In this document: positions 1 to 7,165 of the stretch, piece after piece
How the letters are laid out: each line of letters opens with the position of its first letter
How positions within the stretch are numbered: position 1 is the stretch's first letter
DNA from: Streptomyces sp. NBC_01754
Lineage (GTDB): Bacteria > Actinomycetota > Actinomycetes > Streptomycetales > Streptomycetaceae
Direction of reading: 5' to 3'
Length of the DNA: 64,000 nucleotides
Assembly: GCF_035918015.1 (NCBI RefSeq)
Contig: NZ_CP109132.1
Location: 3,968,001-4,032,000, forward strand
Made by a program: the position numbers and the translations under genes
The notes under the pieces: generated by a model
Databases searched by the model: none
What the model was told of the DNA's origin: nothing
Seen by the model: only the letters and a program-made list of their open reading frames with translations

Positions 1-495
1 CAGGCCGACGCGGACGACGCCGAAGACCACACCCTCCTCGTCCTCGGCGGCGACCGCCCGATCGGCACCTTCCTGCGTGCGCACCCGACCACCGACACCC
101 GCCTGCTCGTGACGTATCCCGAGGCGGACGCGTACAAGGTCGAGGAGATCCGCGACGACCCCCGCGTCACGCTCCTGCCCGTCGAGCACCTGACCCTGAT
201 CCCCTCCGACGGGGGCGCGGTGGCCGCGGACACGGTGAGCCAGGACGGCACCCGGCACACGGTCACCGCGGACGCCGCCTACCTCAGCATCGGAAGCGCG
301 CCCACCGCCCCGCCCGGTGATCTCGTCCGAGGCACGGACGGCTACTGTCCACCGGCTGCCCAGCATCCCCGCGTCATCGTGGCCGGAGACCTGCGCTCCG
401 CTCGCTACCAGCGGATCATGACCGCCTTCGGCTCCGGCGGCGAGGCCGCGCTGCACGCCTACTACGCGGCGCGAGACCTCTCCATCGGCACATAG
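1..495 (+). CDS. FAD/NAD(P)-dependent oxidoreductase, thioredoxin-reductase-like, C-terminal part
   Basis: The frame is open from the first base and runs 164 codons to a TAG, so the 5' end lies outside the window. The visible part has a Rossmann-like LLVLGG stretch near the window edge. Near the end, VIVAGDLRSARYQRIMTAF followed by a GSGGEAALHAYYAAR helix resembles the FAD-binding G-D segment and last helix of thioredoxin-reductase-type pyridine nucleotide oxidoreductases. No CxxC redox pair is visible in this part. Family assignment is likely; the substrate is unknown. Gene remnants follow directly. Confidence 0.7.
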   Translation, partial: QADADDAEDHTLLVLGGDRPIGTFLRAHPTTDTRLLVTYPEADAYKVEEIRDDPRVTLLPVEHLTLIPSDGGAVAADTVSQDGTRHTVTADAAYLSIGSAPTAPPGDLVRGTDGYCPPAAQHPRVIVAGDLRSARYQRIMTAFGSGGEAALHAYYAARDLSIGT

Positions 496-536
496 TGGCA
501 AGCGAGTGGCGGAGCCTGTGGTGCCGACGGCGTTGA

Positions 537-671
537 CCGGACACAGTGGATGCCCTGGTGGCCCTGACGGCGGCCCCGCACGGCGGTGCCGTGGTCCTCA
601 CCAGTGATCCGGCCGGCCTCGATGGCTACCTGAATGCGCTGGATGCCAAGGACGCGCACATCGTGCGGATC
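537..671 (+). pseudogene. C-terminal remnant of a PIN-domain (VapC-type) toxin
   Basis: About 45 codons read VDALVALTAAPHGGAVVLTS, then a DPAGLDGYLNAL stretch ending in HIVRI. This is how the last beta-alpha-beta unit of many actinobacterial PIN-domain ribonucleases reads, including the conserved SD acidic residue. A TGA lies in frame just upstream, the N-terminal half with the other acidic residues is missing, and the frame runs on past the usual end. No antitoxin gene is adjacent. It is best read as a dead fragment in a degraded region. Confidence 0.45.
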
Positions 672-794
672 CGGGGAGGAGGCCGGTCGGCGGGCGTGTC
701 CCGGCGCGAGGGGACGGAGGAATGCGGAAGGCCCCGGTCTTCTGGGTTCAAGAGAGCCACGGCGGACGATACGAGACGACCTGGGGCCAGGGCT

Positions 795-830
795 GTGTGG
801 CTGTGGCCGTGGCTGTGGCTGTGGCTGTGG
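795..830. repeat. CTGTGG hexanucleotide microsatellite
   Basis: About six tandem copies of CTGTGG, one changed to CCGTGG, lie in the non-coding stretch between the PIN remnant and the TPR remnant. No coding function is visible. Confidence 0.7.
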
Positions 831-905
831 ACGAGTCTTCCGCACGGTGCTGTACGCCGGCGAACGCCACCGGAGAGACAACCAGGAGTCCGGCTGGAGT
901 ACTGG

Positions 906-1212
906 TCACAACCGCCGGGCGGGCTGGGCCCGGGCCACACTGCCGGTGCGCCCGGTGAGAAGGGCCGCAGCCTCCGTGCGAGAGGAGTCGGCCTTCGCTG
1001 TCTCGCCCACACCTGTGTAGAGGTTCGCCAGTGCGCCGAGCGTATACGCCTGCCACTGGAGGTCGCCGAGCCGGCGGAAGGCGGCGAGGCTGTCCTGGTA
1101 GTACTTCACGGCGTCCTGGGCCTGCCCCATGCACTGGTGGAGGGCGCCGATGGCGTCCAGGATGCGGGCGATACCCCGCCTGAAGCTACCCTCGCGAGCC
1201 CTGGGTATTTCC
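906..1212 (-). pseudogene. TPR-protein C-terminal fragment
   Basis: The minus-strand frame reads IARILDAIGALHQCMGQAQD followed by AVKYYQDSLAAFRRLGD and QAYTLGALANLYTGVGE. This is two to three tetratricopeptide-type helical hairpins with the A-x-x-Y-Y/L-A-x-F spacing found at the C-terminus of Streptomyces SARP/AfsR or NB-ARC-TPR regulators. There is no plausible start or N-terminal DNA-binding part; an in-frame stop closes the frame just upstream. It is likely the leftover tail of a larger regulator. Confidence 0.5.
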
Positions 1213-1214
1213 CC

Positions 1215-2000
1215 TCATCTCCTCGCCACGAACAGGCTCCAGCCCTTCGCGTCCCGCCACGGTCCGGCGCCGCCGGCGAAGGCCCGCGCCGCCTCTTCCC
1301 TCAGTGCCTCCACCATCCGGCCGTGCCGGGCCGTCCCTCGTTCCAGCCCGTAGAACACGAGCAGGGAGGCGGCGAGTGCGGCCAGCTGCTCGGGCTCGTG
1401 GAACACCAACTCCCCCCGGTACTCGGTCTCCTCGACCTCAGCGAAGGTGTCCTTCAGCAGCGGGCGCAGGCTCTCGGAGTCGACGCGCGGGAAGGGGCGG
1501 ACGGGCGTGCCTTCGCTGCTGACGCAGTCGCGCAGCAGCCGGGCCAGCCGAGGCGTCGTGTCCATCATGTTGACGACTGCGACGAAGGCCCCGCCCGGAC
1601 GCACTACGCGCCGAGACTCCGCCAGCGCCTGCCGCAGGTCGGCCACGTGATAGAGCATGTGCCGCTCCAGCAGGCAGTCTGCCGATCCGTCGCGTAACGG
1701 CAGCGCGCATGCGTCCCCCCGTACCACCACGACGCCACCCCCGCGCGTCCCGCTCACCGCGGCCGTGGACCGGTCCACCCCTACCAGCTGCCCGGCGTAC
1801 CCGTCCCGGGCCCACCGCCGCAGCAGGTCCCCGGTGCCGCAGCCGACATCCACTACCGTCCCGCGCGCTCCGGCCCACCGGCGTGCGAGTGCCAGCGTCA
1901 CTTCGTCCACGTCGTCGACAGGTGAGCTGTACGCCCTGTGCATGGCGCGCCGGGTCCGCAACGCCCTCAGATCCGCGTACTCGTGCTCGATGAGGTCCAA
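1215..2000 (-). CDS. class I SAM-dependent methyltransferase
   Basis: This 261-residue protein has a class I methyltransferase fold: motif I VVDVGCGTGDLLRRW near residues 45-60, motif II VGVDRS, an acidic DACALPLRDGSAD stretch, and motif V/VI ESRRVVRPGGAFVAVVN. I chose TTG at 2000 because a GAGGGG Shine-Dalgarno lies 5 nt upstream; an ATG at 2033 is possible but lacks one. Conserved methyltransferase motifs are intact, so it is probably functional. The methyl acceptor cannot be told from sequence. It sits outside the mobile element, in a degraded neighbourhood. Confidence 0.8.
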   Translation of the reverse strand: MDLIEHEYADLRALRTRRAMHRAYSSPVDDVDEVTLALARRWAGARGTVVDVGCGTGDLLRRWARDGYAGQLVGVDRSTAAVSGTRGGGVVVVRGDACALPLRDGSADCLLERHMLYHVADLRQALAESRRVVRPGGAFVAVVNMMDTTPRLARLLRDCVSSEGTPVRPFPRVDSESLRPLLKDTFAEVEETEYRGELVFHEPEQLAALAASLLVFYGLERGTARHGRMVEALREEAARAFAGGAGPWRDAKGWSLFVARR

Positions 2001-2593
2001 GCGATCCCCTCGACGACCCGCACATCCGCGCACCCCGACCGCCCTTGGCCGGCGCTCGACAATGGAGCGCGATAATGCCCACCACCGCGCGCACGCACGC
2101 CTGCGTTCACCAGATCTCTGCTCTCCGTCACGGCCTGGCCGGGAAGACAGGCCAGCCTAGCTCTGCGACAGCCAGGGCGGCGCTCGACAGCGCCGGGGCA
2201 GGGGTTGGTGTCATGCTGGGGGGTTCTGCTGTTTCCGCGAAGGCACAAGGGAACCGGGGCGGTCGCGGTTTTGGCGAGAGGTGGCCGACCCGGGCATAGC
2301 CACTGCTCGTTGGCCCACAGGGCGTACTGCTGGCGGGCGTAGTGGCGCGGGTCGCAGAGGCTGTCCGGGTCGTCCAGGTCCATCAGCCGCGCTGCGGGGA
2401 GTTCGGCTGCTCCGATGGCGTCCCCGCCGTGTCCCGCAGCTTCCCCGGACAGTGCGATACGGTCCGCGAGCGCGGCCTTGCGAAGCCAGAACTCCCGGCC
2501 CGTCCGGGTGCCGAACGGCTTGTCAGCGGCGGCAATCATGGGCTGGTCGTCCACGGCGATGGAGGCCCGGTACCAGCACGTGACGGGCGGCAT
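1967..2593 (-). CDS. hypothetical protein, doubtful C-terminal half
   Basis: The first 100 or so codons look protein-like: ASIAVDDQPMIAAADKPFGT, then an Ala/Leu/Asp-rich helix and DSLCDPRHYARQQYALWANE. After that the reading becomes Pro/Arg-rich and resembles translated non-coding GC-rich DNA, and it overlaps the start of the methyltransferase gene. The N-terminal part resembles small hypothetical proteins that I associate with Streptomyces mobile elements. The gene may be frameshifted near 2290. No function is recognised. Confidence 0.3.
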   Translation of the reverse strand: MPPVTCWYRASIAVDDQPMIAAADKPFGTRTGREFWLRKAALADRIALSGEAAGHGGDAIGAAELPAARLMDLDDPDSLCDPRHYARQQYALWANEQWLCPGRPPLAKTATAPVPLCLRGNSRTPQHDTNPCPGAVERRPGCRRARLACLPGQAVTESRDLVNAGVRARGGGHYRAPLSSAGQGRSGCADVRVVEGIAWTSSSTSTRI

Positions 2594-2714
2594 CCTGGCC
2601 GACGTCGCGCAGCGGGTCGGGGGACTCATCCGGGAAGTGGCCAACGACGCTGAGGACAGCGGCGCGGAGGGCTCCGAAGAGTCTCGTTGAGACTGCAGAC
2701 GAGACTATGAACCT

Positions 2715-2748
2715 CGAAGGCCCCCGCAGCGAGCTGCGGGGGCCTTCG
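2715..2748. terminator. perfect 15-bp hairpin beside the left att copy
   Basis: CGAAGGCCCCCGCAG, a CGAG tetraloop, and the exact complement. It lies just beyond the 3' end of the truncated tRNA-Ser copy, as expected for the original tRNA terminator read on the minus strand. A different but similarly built hairpin occupies the same place beside the intact tRNA-Ser at 25845-25878. Confidence 0.7.
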
Positions 2749-2826
2749 ACGTATTGCCCGGTGAGAGCAACGGCGGAGGATAGGGGATTCGAACCCCTGA
2801 GGAGTTGCCCCCAACACGCTTTCCAA
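2743..2826 (-). repeat. left attachment site: truncated tRNA-Ser 3' copy
   Basis: The copy matches 25873-25956 at 78 of 84 positions and contains the anticodon-loop edge, variable arm, T-arm and acceptor 3' strand of tRNA-Ser(GGA). Homology ends abruptly after TTCCAA at the anticodon. Four of the six mismatches lie in the T-stem and are compensatory (GGGG/CCCC here, CGAG/CTCG in the intact gene). Another changes the CCA end to CCG. It is presumably the host 3' end displaced on integration. Confidence 0.8.
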
Positions 2827-2922
2827 ATGTTCGTCCGAGGGTTCGGCGGAGGTCGTAGGTGTCCCGACCTGCGGCGGAGTGGTCGGGACTACTCCGTCTG
2901 GACGGGTCTGGACGGGGGTGAA

Positions 2923-2941
2923 TGCAACCAGTACTGCAACC
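2923..2941. repeat. TGCAACC direct repeat, putative integrase arm site
   Basis: Two TGCAACC copies with a 12-bp period lie about 100 bp inside the left att copy. The same pair with the same 12-bp period occurs at 25818-25836 inside the right att copy. Matching short repeats at both ends suggest arm-type binding sites for the integrase or excisionase. Confidence 0.5.
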
Positions 2942-2959
2942 GCCGAGCAGGTCTGCCGT

Positions 2960-4299
2960 GAACCACGCTAAATGCGCGCCGCGTTTTGTGTCACGGAGAA
3001 GCATGGCCATGACTCAGTTGTGCACAAGGGGATGGTTTTCTGCGTGGCCGTTCCCCGTGCTGACGAAGATGCGCCGAGGCAGCGGGCCACAGGGGAACGA
3101 CGTAGCACCCCGGTCGGCCGAAGTCGAGGCGCTGTACCCGATTCGAACCCACAACCAGCGGATCAAAAGTCCTGGCGAACTCGTGATCGTCCATTTTCCA
3201 TGATCCTGGTGAGGGTGATTCGTCCTGGTCAGAGCCCTACTAGGTCATGCTGTCGGGTTCGCGCCAGGGGGGCTCGTGCTGCACCGTCCGCTCACGCATC
3301 GCTCACGCATACACGCGAGACGATGTACCGGCCAGAACCGTGTCACCAGCAGCGAAAGGCGACGACCGGCCTTTCGGCCTGGGCGGCCGGGACGGCTCCT
3401 GTCGACCTGGCGACCCAGGCGGGCGTCAGGCAGCTGCCCGTCAGCTCGGGCACGTCGATGTAGATGGCGTGGACGGAGACGGCGGGAAGCTTCACGAGCA
3501 GAGTGACCGGGCTCTCCGGATGGACGAGCGGATCGCGGGCGTGATGCAAGTAGCTTCTCCGTCATCACCGCCAGCCAGACCAGTCGAGGGCCGGCGGTGA
3601 AGGTGGATTTGGGGCCTATCCCCCAAGAGCGCCAGGCCATTGATCGTCGGCCACCAACCCCGCTGACACGCACTGCCGTCGGCGACTGGCAAGGAAGCAT
3701 CGAGAATGAGCCATCCCATGCATGCTGCACGCAAGGAAGGCACTTCCGATACCGGCACAAATGACTTCTGCGCCGCCAGAGGCACCATGTCAACCAGTAG
3801 AGGAAACAAGATCAGGCCCGCCGACCCCCTTGGTGTCGCGACGCAGCTCAACAAGCCAGGCGTGAACTGCAGGGTGGCCTTGCCGCTTCGCCCGGCAGCT
3901 CACGCCACCGAGAGAATCCCAGCTGCTTCCGAACTGCAGAGCGAGACGGGGTGGTCTCGTTGCACATGAGGCGACCAGTAGCGATGCGCAGCACGGGGCT
4001 ACCACCGCAGCCCAAAAGGCACGCCATCAAAAAAATCTCCTCCAGATGGCAGGTTCACGACTGTCTGTGAAGGACATGTGACTGCAAGGCTGTCCTGCGA
4101 CAGGCCGTGAGTGCTGGGGGCGTAGGTCCTGGTGACCTCCTGAGGCAGCCAGGAAGCGCGCATTCGGACTGATCGAATTACTGGCTTTGGTGGGCCAGGA
4201 ACCTGCCCACACACCCTGTCATCAGATCCAGGCTGCGCGTCCCGGAACGACTCCCGGGGCGGATGCCATGGAGACTCTTCTCTACAGAGAGGTGCACTG
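2960..4299. other. gene-poor left arm of the element
   Basis: I find no convincing gene here. A minus-strand stretch at about 3343-3549 reads SPVTLLVKLPAVSVHAIYID and could be part of a decayed small protein, but the frame has no supported start. A tRNA-like fragment lies at about 3138-3176. The lack of genes next to the tRNA-like remnant suggests erosion or repeated insertion at this end. Confidence 0.5.
3138..3176 (-). other. tRNA-like fragment (anticodon arm to T-loop)
   Basis: On the minus strand a GGACTTTTGATCC anticodon-arm-like hairpin is followed at normal spacing by GTGGGTTCGAATC, a canonical T-loop. The 3' side of the T-stem does not pair and no acceptor stem can be formed, so it is not a functional tRNA. 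Depending on stem register the anticodon would be UUU or UUG. It may be an old attachment-site scar. Confidence 0.35.
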
Positions 4300-4830
4300 A
4301 TGAGCAATTTATTCAGTCGCCGAAGCCTGATCGGAACGGCCATCGCAGTTGCTGCAGGGGGCGTTGTAGGTGGTTCGGCCGCTTCAGCTGCACCGCACTC
4401 AGCGACGGCTAAAGCAAGCGCGGCAGATCTCCGCGTCGGTACGGTCACCGCGCATGACGGAGCAGACGTCGTTGTGGCCGTGACACAGAGCATGGGGACC
4501 CAGTCCACGGTCACCATGCCGGCCGTCGGCTTCCCCGAGGGCTGGCGGCTTCGTCCAGGCGATCGCGTCGGGCTACGCAAAGGGATGAAGGGGGGAGCGA
4601 GCGTTGTCGCTTGTCCGCTGGTGCGACCCGTACGCGGGGTACTCAAGAGTGACCCCTCGTCCAGTGCGGAGCTCCGGATCGCCGACGCCAGCGGACTACT
4701 CACCGAGCACAGCAGCGTCCGGCTCTCCGATGGGAACGTGACCTACATAGCGGACTTCATCGACAACGATCGCGGCGAGCGTTCGCTGTGCTTCGCCTTG
4801 AGACCCGAGCGCGCGCCCCTGGCCGCATGA
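4300..4830 (+). CDS. exported protein with twin-arginine-type signal
   Basis: This 176-residue protein opens with SRRSLIGTAIAVAAGG, a twin-arginine followed by a hydrophobic stretch and an A-S-A-A cleavage-like site near residue 31. The mature part is small, beta-rich and Gly/Val-rich, with a GDRVGLRKGMKGG stretch, and has only two cysteines. I do not recognise the family. A GAGAGG Shine-Dalgarno precedes ATG 4300. The stop overlaps the start of the MauE-like gene (ATGA), so it heads a translationally coupled operon with the redox genes that follow. It may be the substrate or structural partner of that system; this is inferred from position only. Confidence 0.75.
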   Translation: MSNLFSRRSLIGTAIAVAAGGVVGGSAASAAPHSATAKASAADLRVGTVTAHDGADVVVAVTQSMGTQSTVTMPAVGFPEGWRLRPGDRVGLRKGMKGGASVVACPLVRPVRGVLKSDPSSSAELRIADASGLLTEHSSVRLSDGNVTYIADFIDNDRGERSLCFALRPERAPLAA

Positions 4831-5408
4831 CGGGCGATTTCGCAGCCCTGGCACTGGCGGGTGTGCTCGCTGGTCTCCTTACCGGGCCAGGGCTCGAGAA
4901 GCTTCGGGCCCCTGAGTCCTTCAGTTCGACTCTGAAGGCTCTGGGACTGCCATCGGCCGTCCTGCGAACGGCGTCCATCACGTTGCCAGCGGCCGAGGTG
5001 TTGGCGGGGGCATGTGTGTTGCTCCTCCCGACGCAACTCTGGCCGATAGCACTGATTATTGCGCTTGCCTTCGGGTTCGCACTGGCTGGGGCATTGGGGC
5101 TTCGGGCGGAGAGCCCCATCTCATGCTCATGTTTTGGCGGCGGTAGCGAGGCCGTGCTGGGGAAACGACAGCTGTACGCATTTCCGCTCTGGGCTGGTGC
5201 TGCTGTTTCAGTAGAGGCTATAGGCCGAAGCTGGTCCTCGGGCGAAGGGGCTGCGTACCTTGCAGTAGTTCTCGCTGTCCTGTGTGGGCTCCGTGCCGTC
5301 AGCCTCGCCCGCCTGTGGCGAGATGCGAAAGCAGACAGATTGGCAGCCAGCGAATCCCTCCAGCCGCGCCATGCTCCCATTTTCGATGTCGCCAAGGAGG
5401 CCACGTGA
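4827..5408 (+). CDS. MauE/DoxX-family redox membrane protein
   Basis: A 193-residue integral membrane protein with about four or five hydrophobic helices. It has the MauE hallmark C-S-C-F-G-G at residues 100-105, after a helix ending in GLRAESPIS. MauE-family proteins support disulfide formation in the cysteine-rich light chain of methylamine dehydrogenase and occur widely in other redox clusters. The start ATG at 4827 overlaps the upstream stop, and its own stop overlaps the next gene's GTG. It probably passes electrons across the membrane between the MauD-like thioredoxin and the cytoplasmic side; the exact substrate is unknown. MauE itself is named for methylamine use, but no dehydrogenase heavy chain is present here. 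Confidence 0.75.
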   Translation: MTGDFAALALAGVLAGLLTGPGLEKLRAPESFSSTLKALGLPSAVLRTASITLPAAEVLAGACVLLLPTQLWPIALIIALAFGFALAGALGLRAESPISCSCFGGGSEAVLGKRQLYAFPLWAGAAVSVEAIGRSWSSGEGAAYLAVVLAVLCGLRAVSLARLWRDAKADRLAASESLQPRHAPIFDVAKEAT

Positions 5409-5959
5409 GTACAGGTCTTGCTGTGATCGCCATAATCCTCGCGCTTTGCCTAGGGGGGTGCACGCTGCTCCTCTTGGGTGCCCAGGTGGAGCTTTTCCGC
5501 AGCCTGCAACAGGTTCGTGAACAGGCTGGATTGCTTGACCGTGCGACACCCGTAGATTTGGGTAGCGCACGGGGGCTGCGCGCGAGTGAAGTCGGCCTTC
5601 CTGTCGGTTTGGACACAGAAACCAGCGCCCTCGTTCTTTTCCTGTCAGACAAATGCTTCGTTTGCCGATCGATTGCGGCCGGCCTGCAAGGAGCGTTGCT
5701 TCGTGGTGTCTGGCTAGTGTTGGACCCTGGCTCGGCTGGGCCGGATGCTCAACTCGCACCGGCACTGGGATTCAACGCGGAAGACGAAAAAGTTGTCGTC
5801 GACCCAGAGCGAAAAATCATGAAAGCAATCGGGACTCTGGGAACCCCCCCTAGTTCTCTCAGTCGAGCATGGGCGCCTCACACGCGCATCAGGAATCACC
5901 TCAACACGGCAGGTCTACGAACTCGCAGGCTCGGCTCTGCCTCAGCAGGCACGCCCTGA
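5405..5959 (+). CDS. MauD-like membrane-anchored thioredoxin-fold protein
   Basis: A 184-residue protein with one N-terminal membrane helix (residues 4-25, containing Cys15 and Cys19), a coiled linker, then a thioredoxin-like domain: LVLFLSDKCFVCRSI with the CxxC at residues 84-87 (C-F-V-C). MauD-type proteins use such a pair to form disulfides in an exported Cys-rich partner. The GTG at 5405 overlaps the MauE-like stop by GTGA, so the pair is translationally coupled. The domain is short after the active site, lacking some of the usual beta strands. The next gene encodes a tiny cysteine-rich protein, which is the obvious candidate substrate. Confidence 0.7.
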   Translation: MSTGLAVIAIILALCLGGCTLLLLGAQVELFRSLQQVREQAGLLDRATPVDLGSARGLRASEVGLPVGLDTETSALVLFLSDKCFVCRSIAAGLQGALLRGVWLVLDPGSAGPDAQLAPALGFNAEDEKVVVDPERKIMKAIGTLGTPPSSLSRAWAPHTRIRNHLNTAGLRTRRLGSASAGTP

Positions 5960-5992
5960 AAGCGATCACGTGAAGCAGGAAGGAATGATGGC

Positions 5993-6301
5993 ATGAGTGC
6001 ACTAATGGAGGCAGGTCGTCGAGTACTGGACGGCCTCGCCAGTAAGTAAGCGGAAAAAGAGGCCGCTGGCGCATCAGCCGCCTGTGCCGACGGGTGCTGC
6101 TCTCTCGTGTACTGCAATACCTGCGGGGTGTACGGATCTGCTTGCGAGCAGGTGAATTGCTCGTCGGGCTACCACCTCGAGGTCTGGCAGTGCAACGTGA
6201 GCGGTGGGTACTGGCTCTGCTATGAGTGCACCACCGGCAGCACTTGCTGGAATGGGACATTCAAGTGCTCTCAGGCTCGCCACTCGTCGGCCTGCAACTG
6301 A
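5993..6301 (+). pseudogene. tiny Cys-rich MauA-like protein, frame broken by TAA
   Basis: ATG 5993 has a GGAAGG Shine-Dalgarno. Eighteen codons later an in-frame TAA (6047-6049) interrupts the frame, which then runs open to 6301. The part after the stop has 13 cysteines in about 84 residues, including CADGCCSLVYCNTC, then a C-S-S-G-Y-H-L-E-V-W-Q-C segment and YWLCYECTTGSTCW. Spacing of the Cys and Trp residues recalls the methylamine dehydrogenase light chain (C-P-P-G-T-E-x-S-W-x-x-x-C and Y-x-x-C-C-G), but it is much smaller. The only later in-frame start is GTG 6107, which has no good Shine-Dalgarno and would lose the first three cysteines after the TAA. It is either a recent nonsense mutant, a sequencing error, or an unusual bicistron. 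Confidence 0.5.
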
Positions 6302-6322
6302 CATCAGCGATACCGATCGGCT

Positions 6323-6367
6323 GCGGCTCTCCCGCATTGGGAATTGAACCTGATGCGGGAGAGCCGC
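6323..6367. terminator. 15-bp perfect inverted repeat between Cys-rich and membrane-protein genes
   Basis: GCGGCTCTCCCGCAT and its exact complement are separated by 15 nt. No T-run follows, so it could be a partial terminator, a processing site or an mRNA-stabilising hairpin. It separates the coupled genes at 4300-6301 from the downstream pair. Confidence 0.5.
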
Positions 6368-6413
6368 CTAGGAAGCGGCCTGATGTTCATATGACGTTTC
6401 GAGGGGATAGTAA

Positions 6414-7160
6414 GTGAGCATCACGCCAACTGACATCACCGTACTGATTCTGGCCGCGACTGCAGGATTCGCTCAACTCTTCAGTCCTTGAGGACTGTCT
6501 TTCATAGGTACGCTCCGACCTCGACTTCGAAGCGCACCTACTTCTCTGGGCCAGGGAAGGAAGTGGAGTCAATCATATCGAGCATTGCCGGTAATTCTTC
6601 TATGCGCGGGATTCCTCACGTCAAGCACATTCATCTTCGCCGGCGTGAATTATGCAACTGGAGCTCTTGGGGTTGGAAACCTCCCCTTCGCAACACGTAA
6701 CGCGATATCAGTGGGGCTCTGTTGCGCATTTACGGCTGTCGATGTTTGGGTAGTCTTGCGAATGAAGGAATTCAGCATAGGGCTGCCTCGGCAAACGCCT
6801 CGCCTACTCATTTACAAAGGAAGCACCCACGCGGGCGCTCTCATCTGGGGCTTGGATACCGGGCTGGCATTTACGACCTTCCGTGTATCAGCGGCAACTT
6901 GGGCGGCCTTGGCCTTGGCCGCGACACAGTCAGCTCCCCTGCTAACCGGGGCGGCATACGGAACAGGATTCGCACTCCCGCTGGCATGCGCCATCCTGCT
7001 CCCCAAGTGGCGCCAAGAAGCCAATGGCGGGGATAGAATCGAACCACAGTGGCTCCTCAAATTTTTGCGACAGTACACCAGAAGCGTACAAGTCGCTGGC
7101 GTGGTCATTATGGCGGTAACGGCAATAGTTCTAGTAATTGCCGAAGCTAAAAGGGGGTGA
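6414..7160 (+). CDS. candidate selenoprotein: polytopic membrane protein with in-frame TGA
   Basis: GTG 6414 follows a GAGGGG Shine-Dalgarno and reads a membrane helix, TVLILAATAGFAQLFSP, straight into TGA at 6489-6491, then GLSFIGTL and a further 214 or so residues with about five more membrane segments, ending at a TGA at 7158-7160. Read through, it is 248 residues with Sec at position 26 in an S-P-U-G context. CcdA/DsbD-type electron transporters have Cys at this place; the CcdA at 60325 in this window has SPC at residues 20-22. A SECIS-like hairpin follows the TGA and selA/B/D plus tRNA-Sec lie just downstream. If the TGA is a real stop, the gene would be a pseudogene or would start inside at about 6585, losing the first helix. 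The last bases overlap or abut the lipoprotein gene. Confidence 0.6.
6482..6497 (+). promoter_or_regulatory. small hairpin presenting the in-frame TGA in its loop
   Basis: CAGTCC, TTGA, GGACTG forms a perfect 6-bp stem (7 if T-A closes) with the in-frame TGA inside the loop. It would have to melt for the ribosome to reach the TGA and is mutually compatible with the hairpin at 6505-6540. A role in decoding is only a suggestion. Confidence 0.45.
6505..6540 (+). promoter_or_regulatory. candidate bacterial SECIS element
   Basis: The hairpin begins 13 nt after the TGA. The arms are TAGGTACGCT-C-CGA and TCG-A-AGCGCACCTA, giving 13 base pairs over 36 nt with two A/C mismatches and an 8-nt loop that starts 27 nt after the TGA. 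This distance is in the range known for bacterial SECIS elements, which lie inside the coding region just 3' of the UGA. The loop has a G in the middle rather than in its first two positions, so it is not a textbook match. Confidence 0.5.
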
Positions 7161-7165
7161 AATGC

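Noticed and set aside
546..1697. 383-codon plus-strand frame
   Set aside because: Only the first 42 codons look like protein (PIN remnant); the rest is antisense to the TPR remnant and methyltransferase.
6047..6049. TAA as a second recoded codon
   Set aside because: Sec machinery reads UGA only; no pyrrolysine system or suppressor is seen, so it is treated as a nonsense change.
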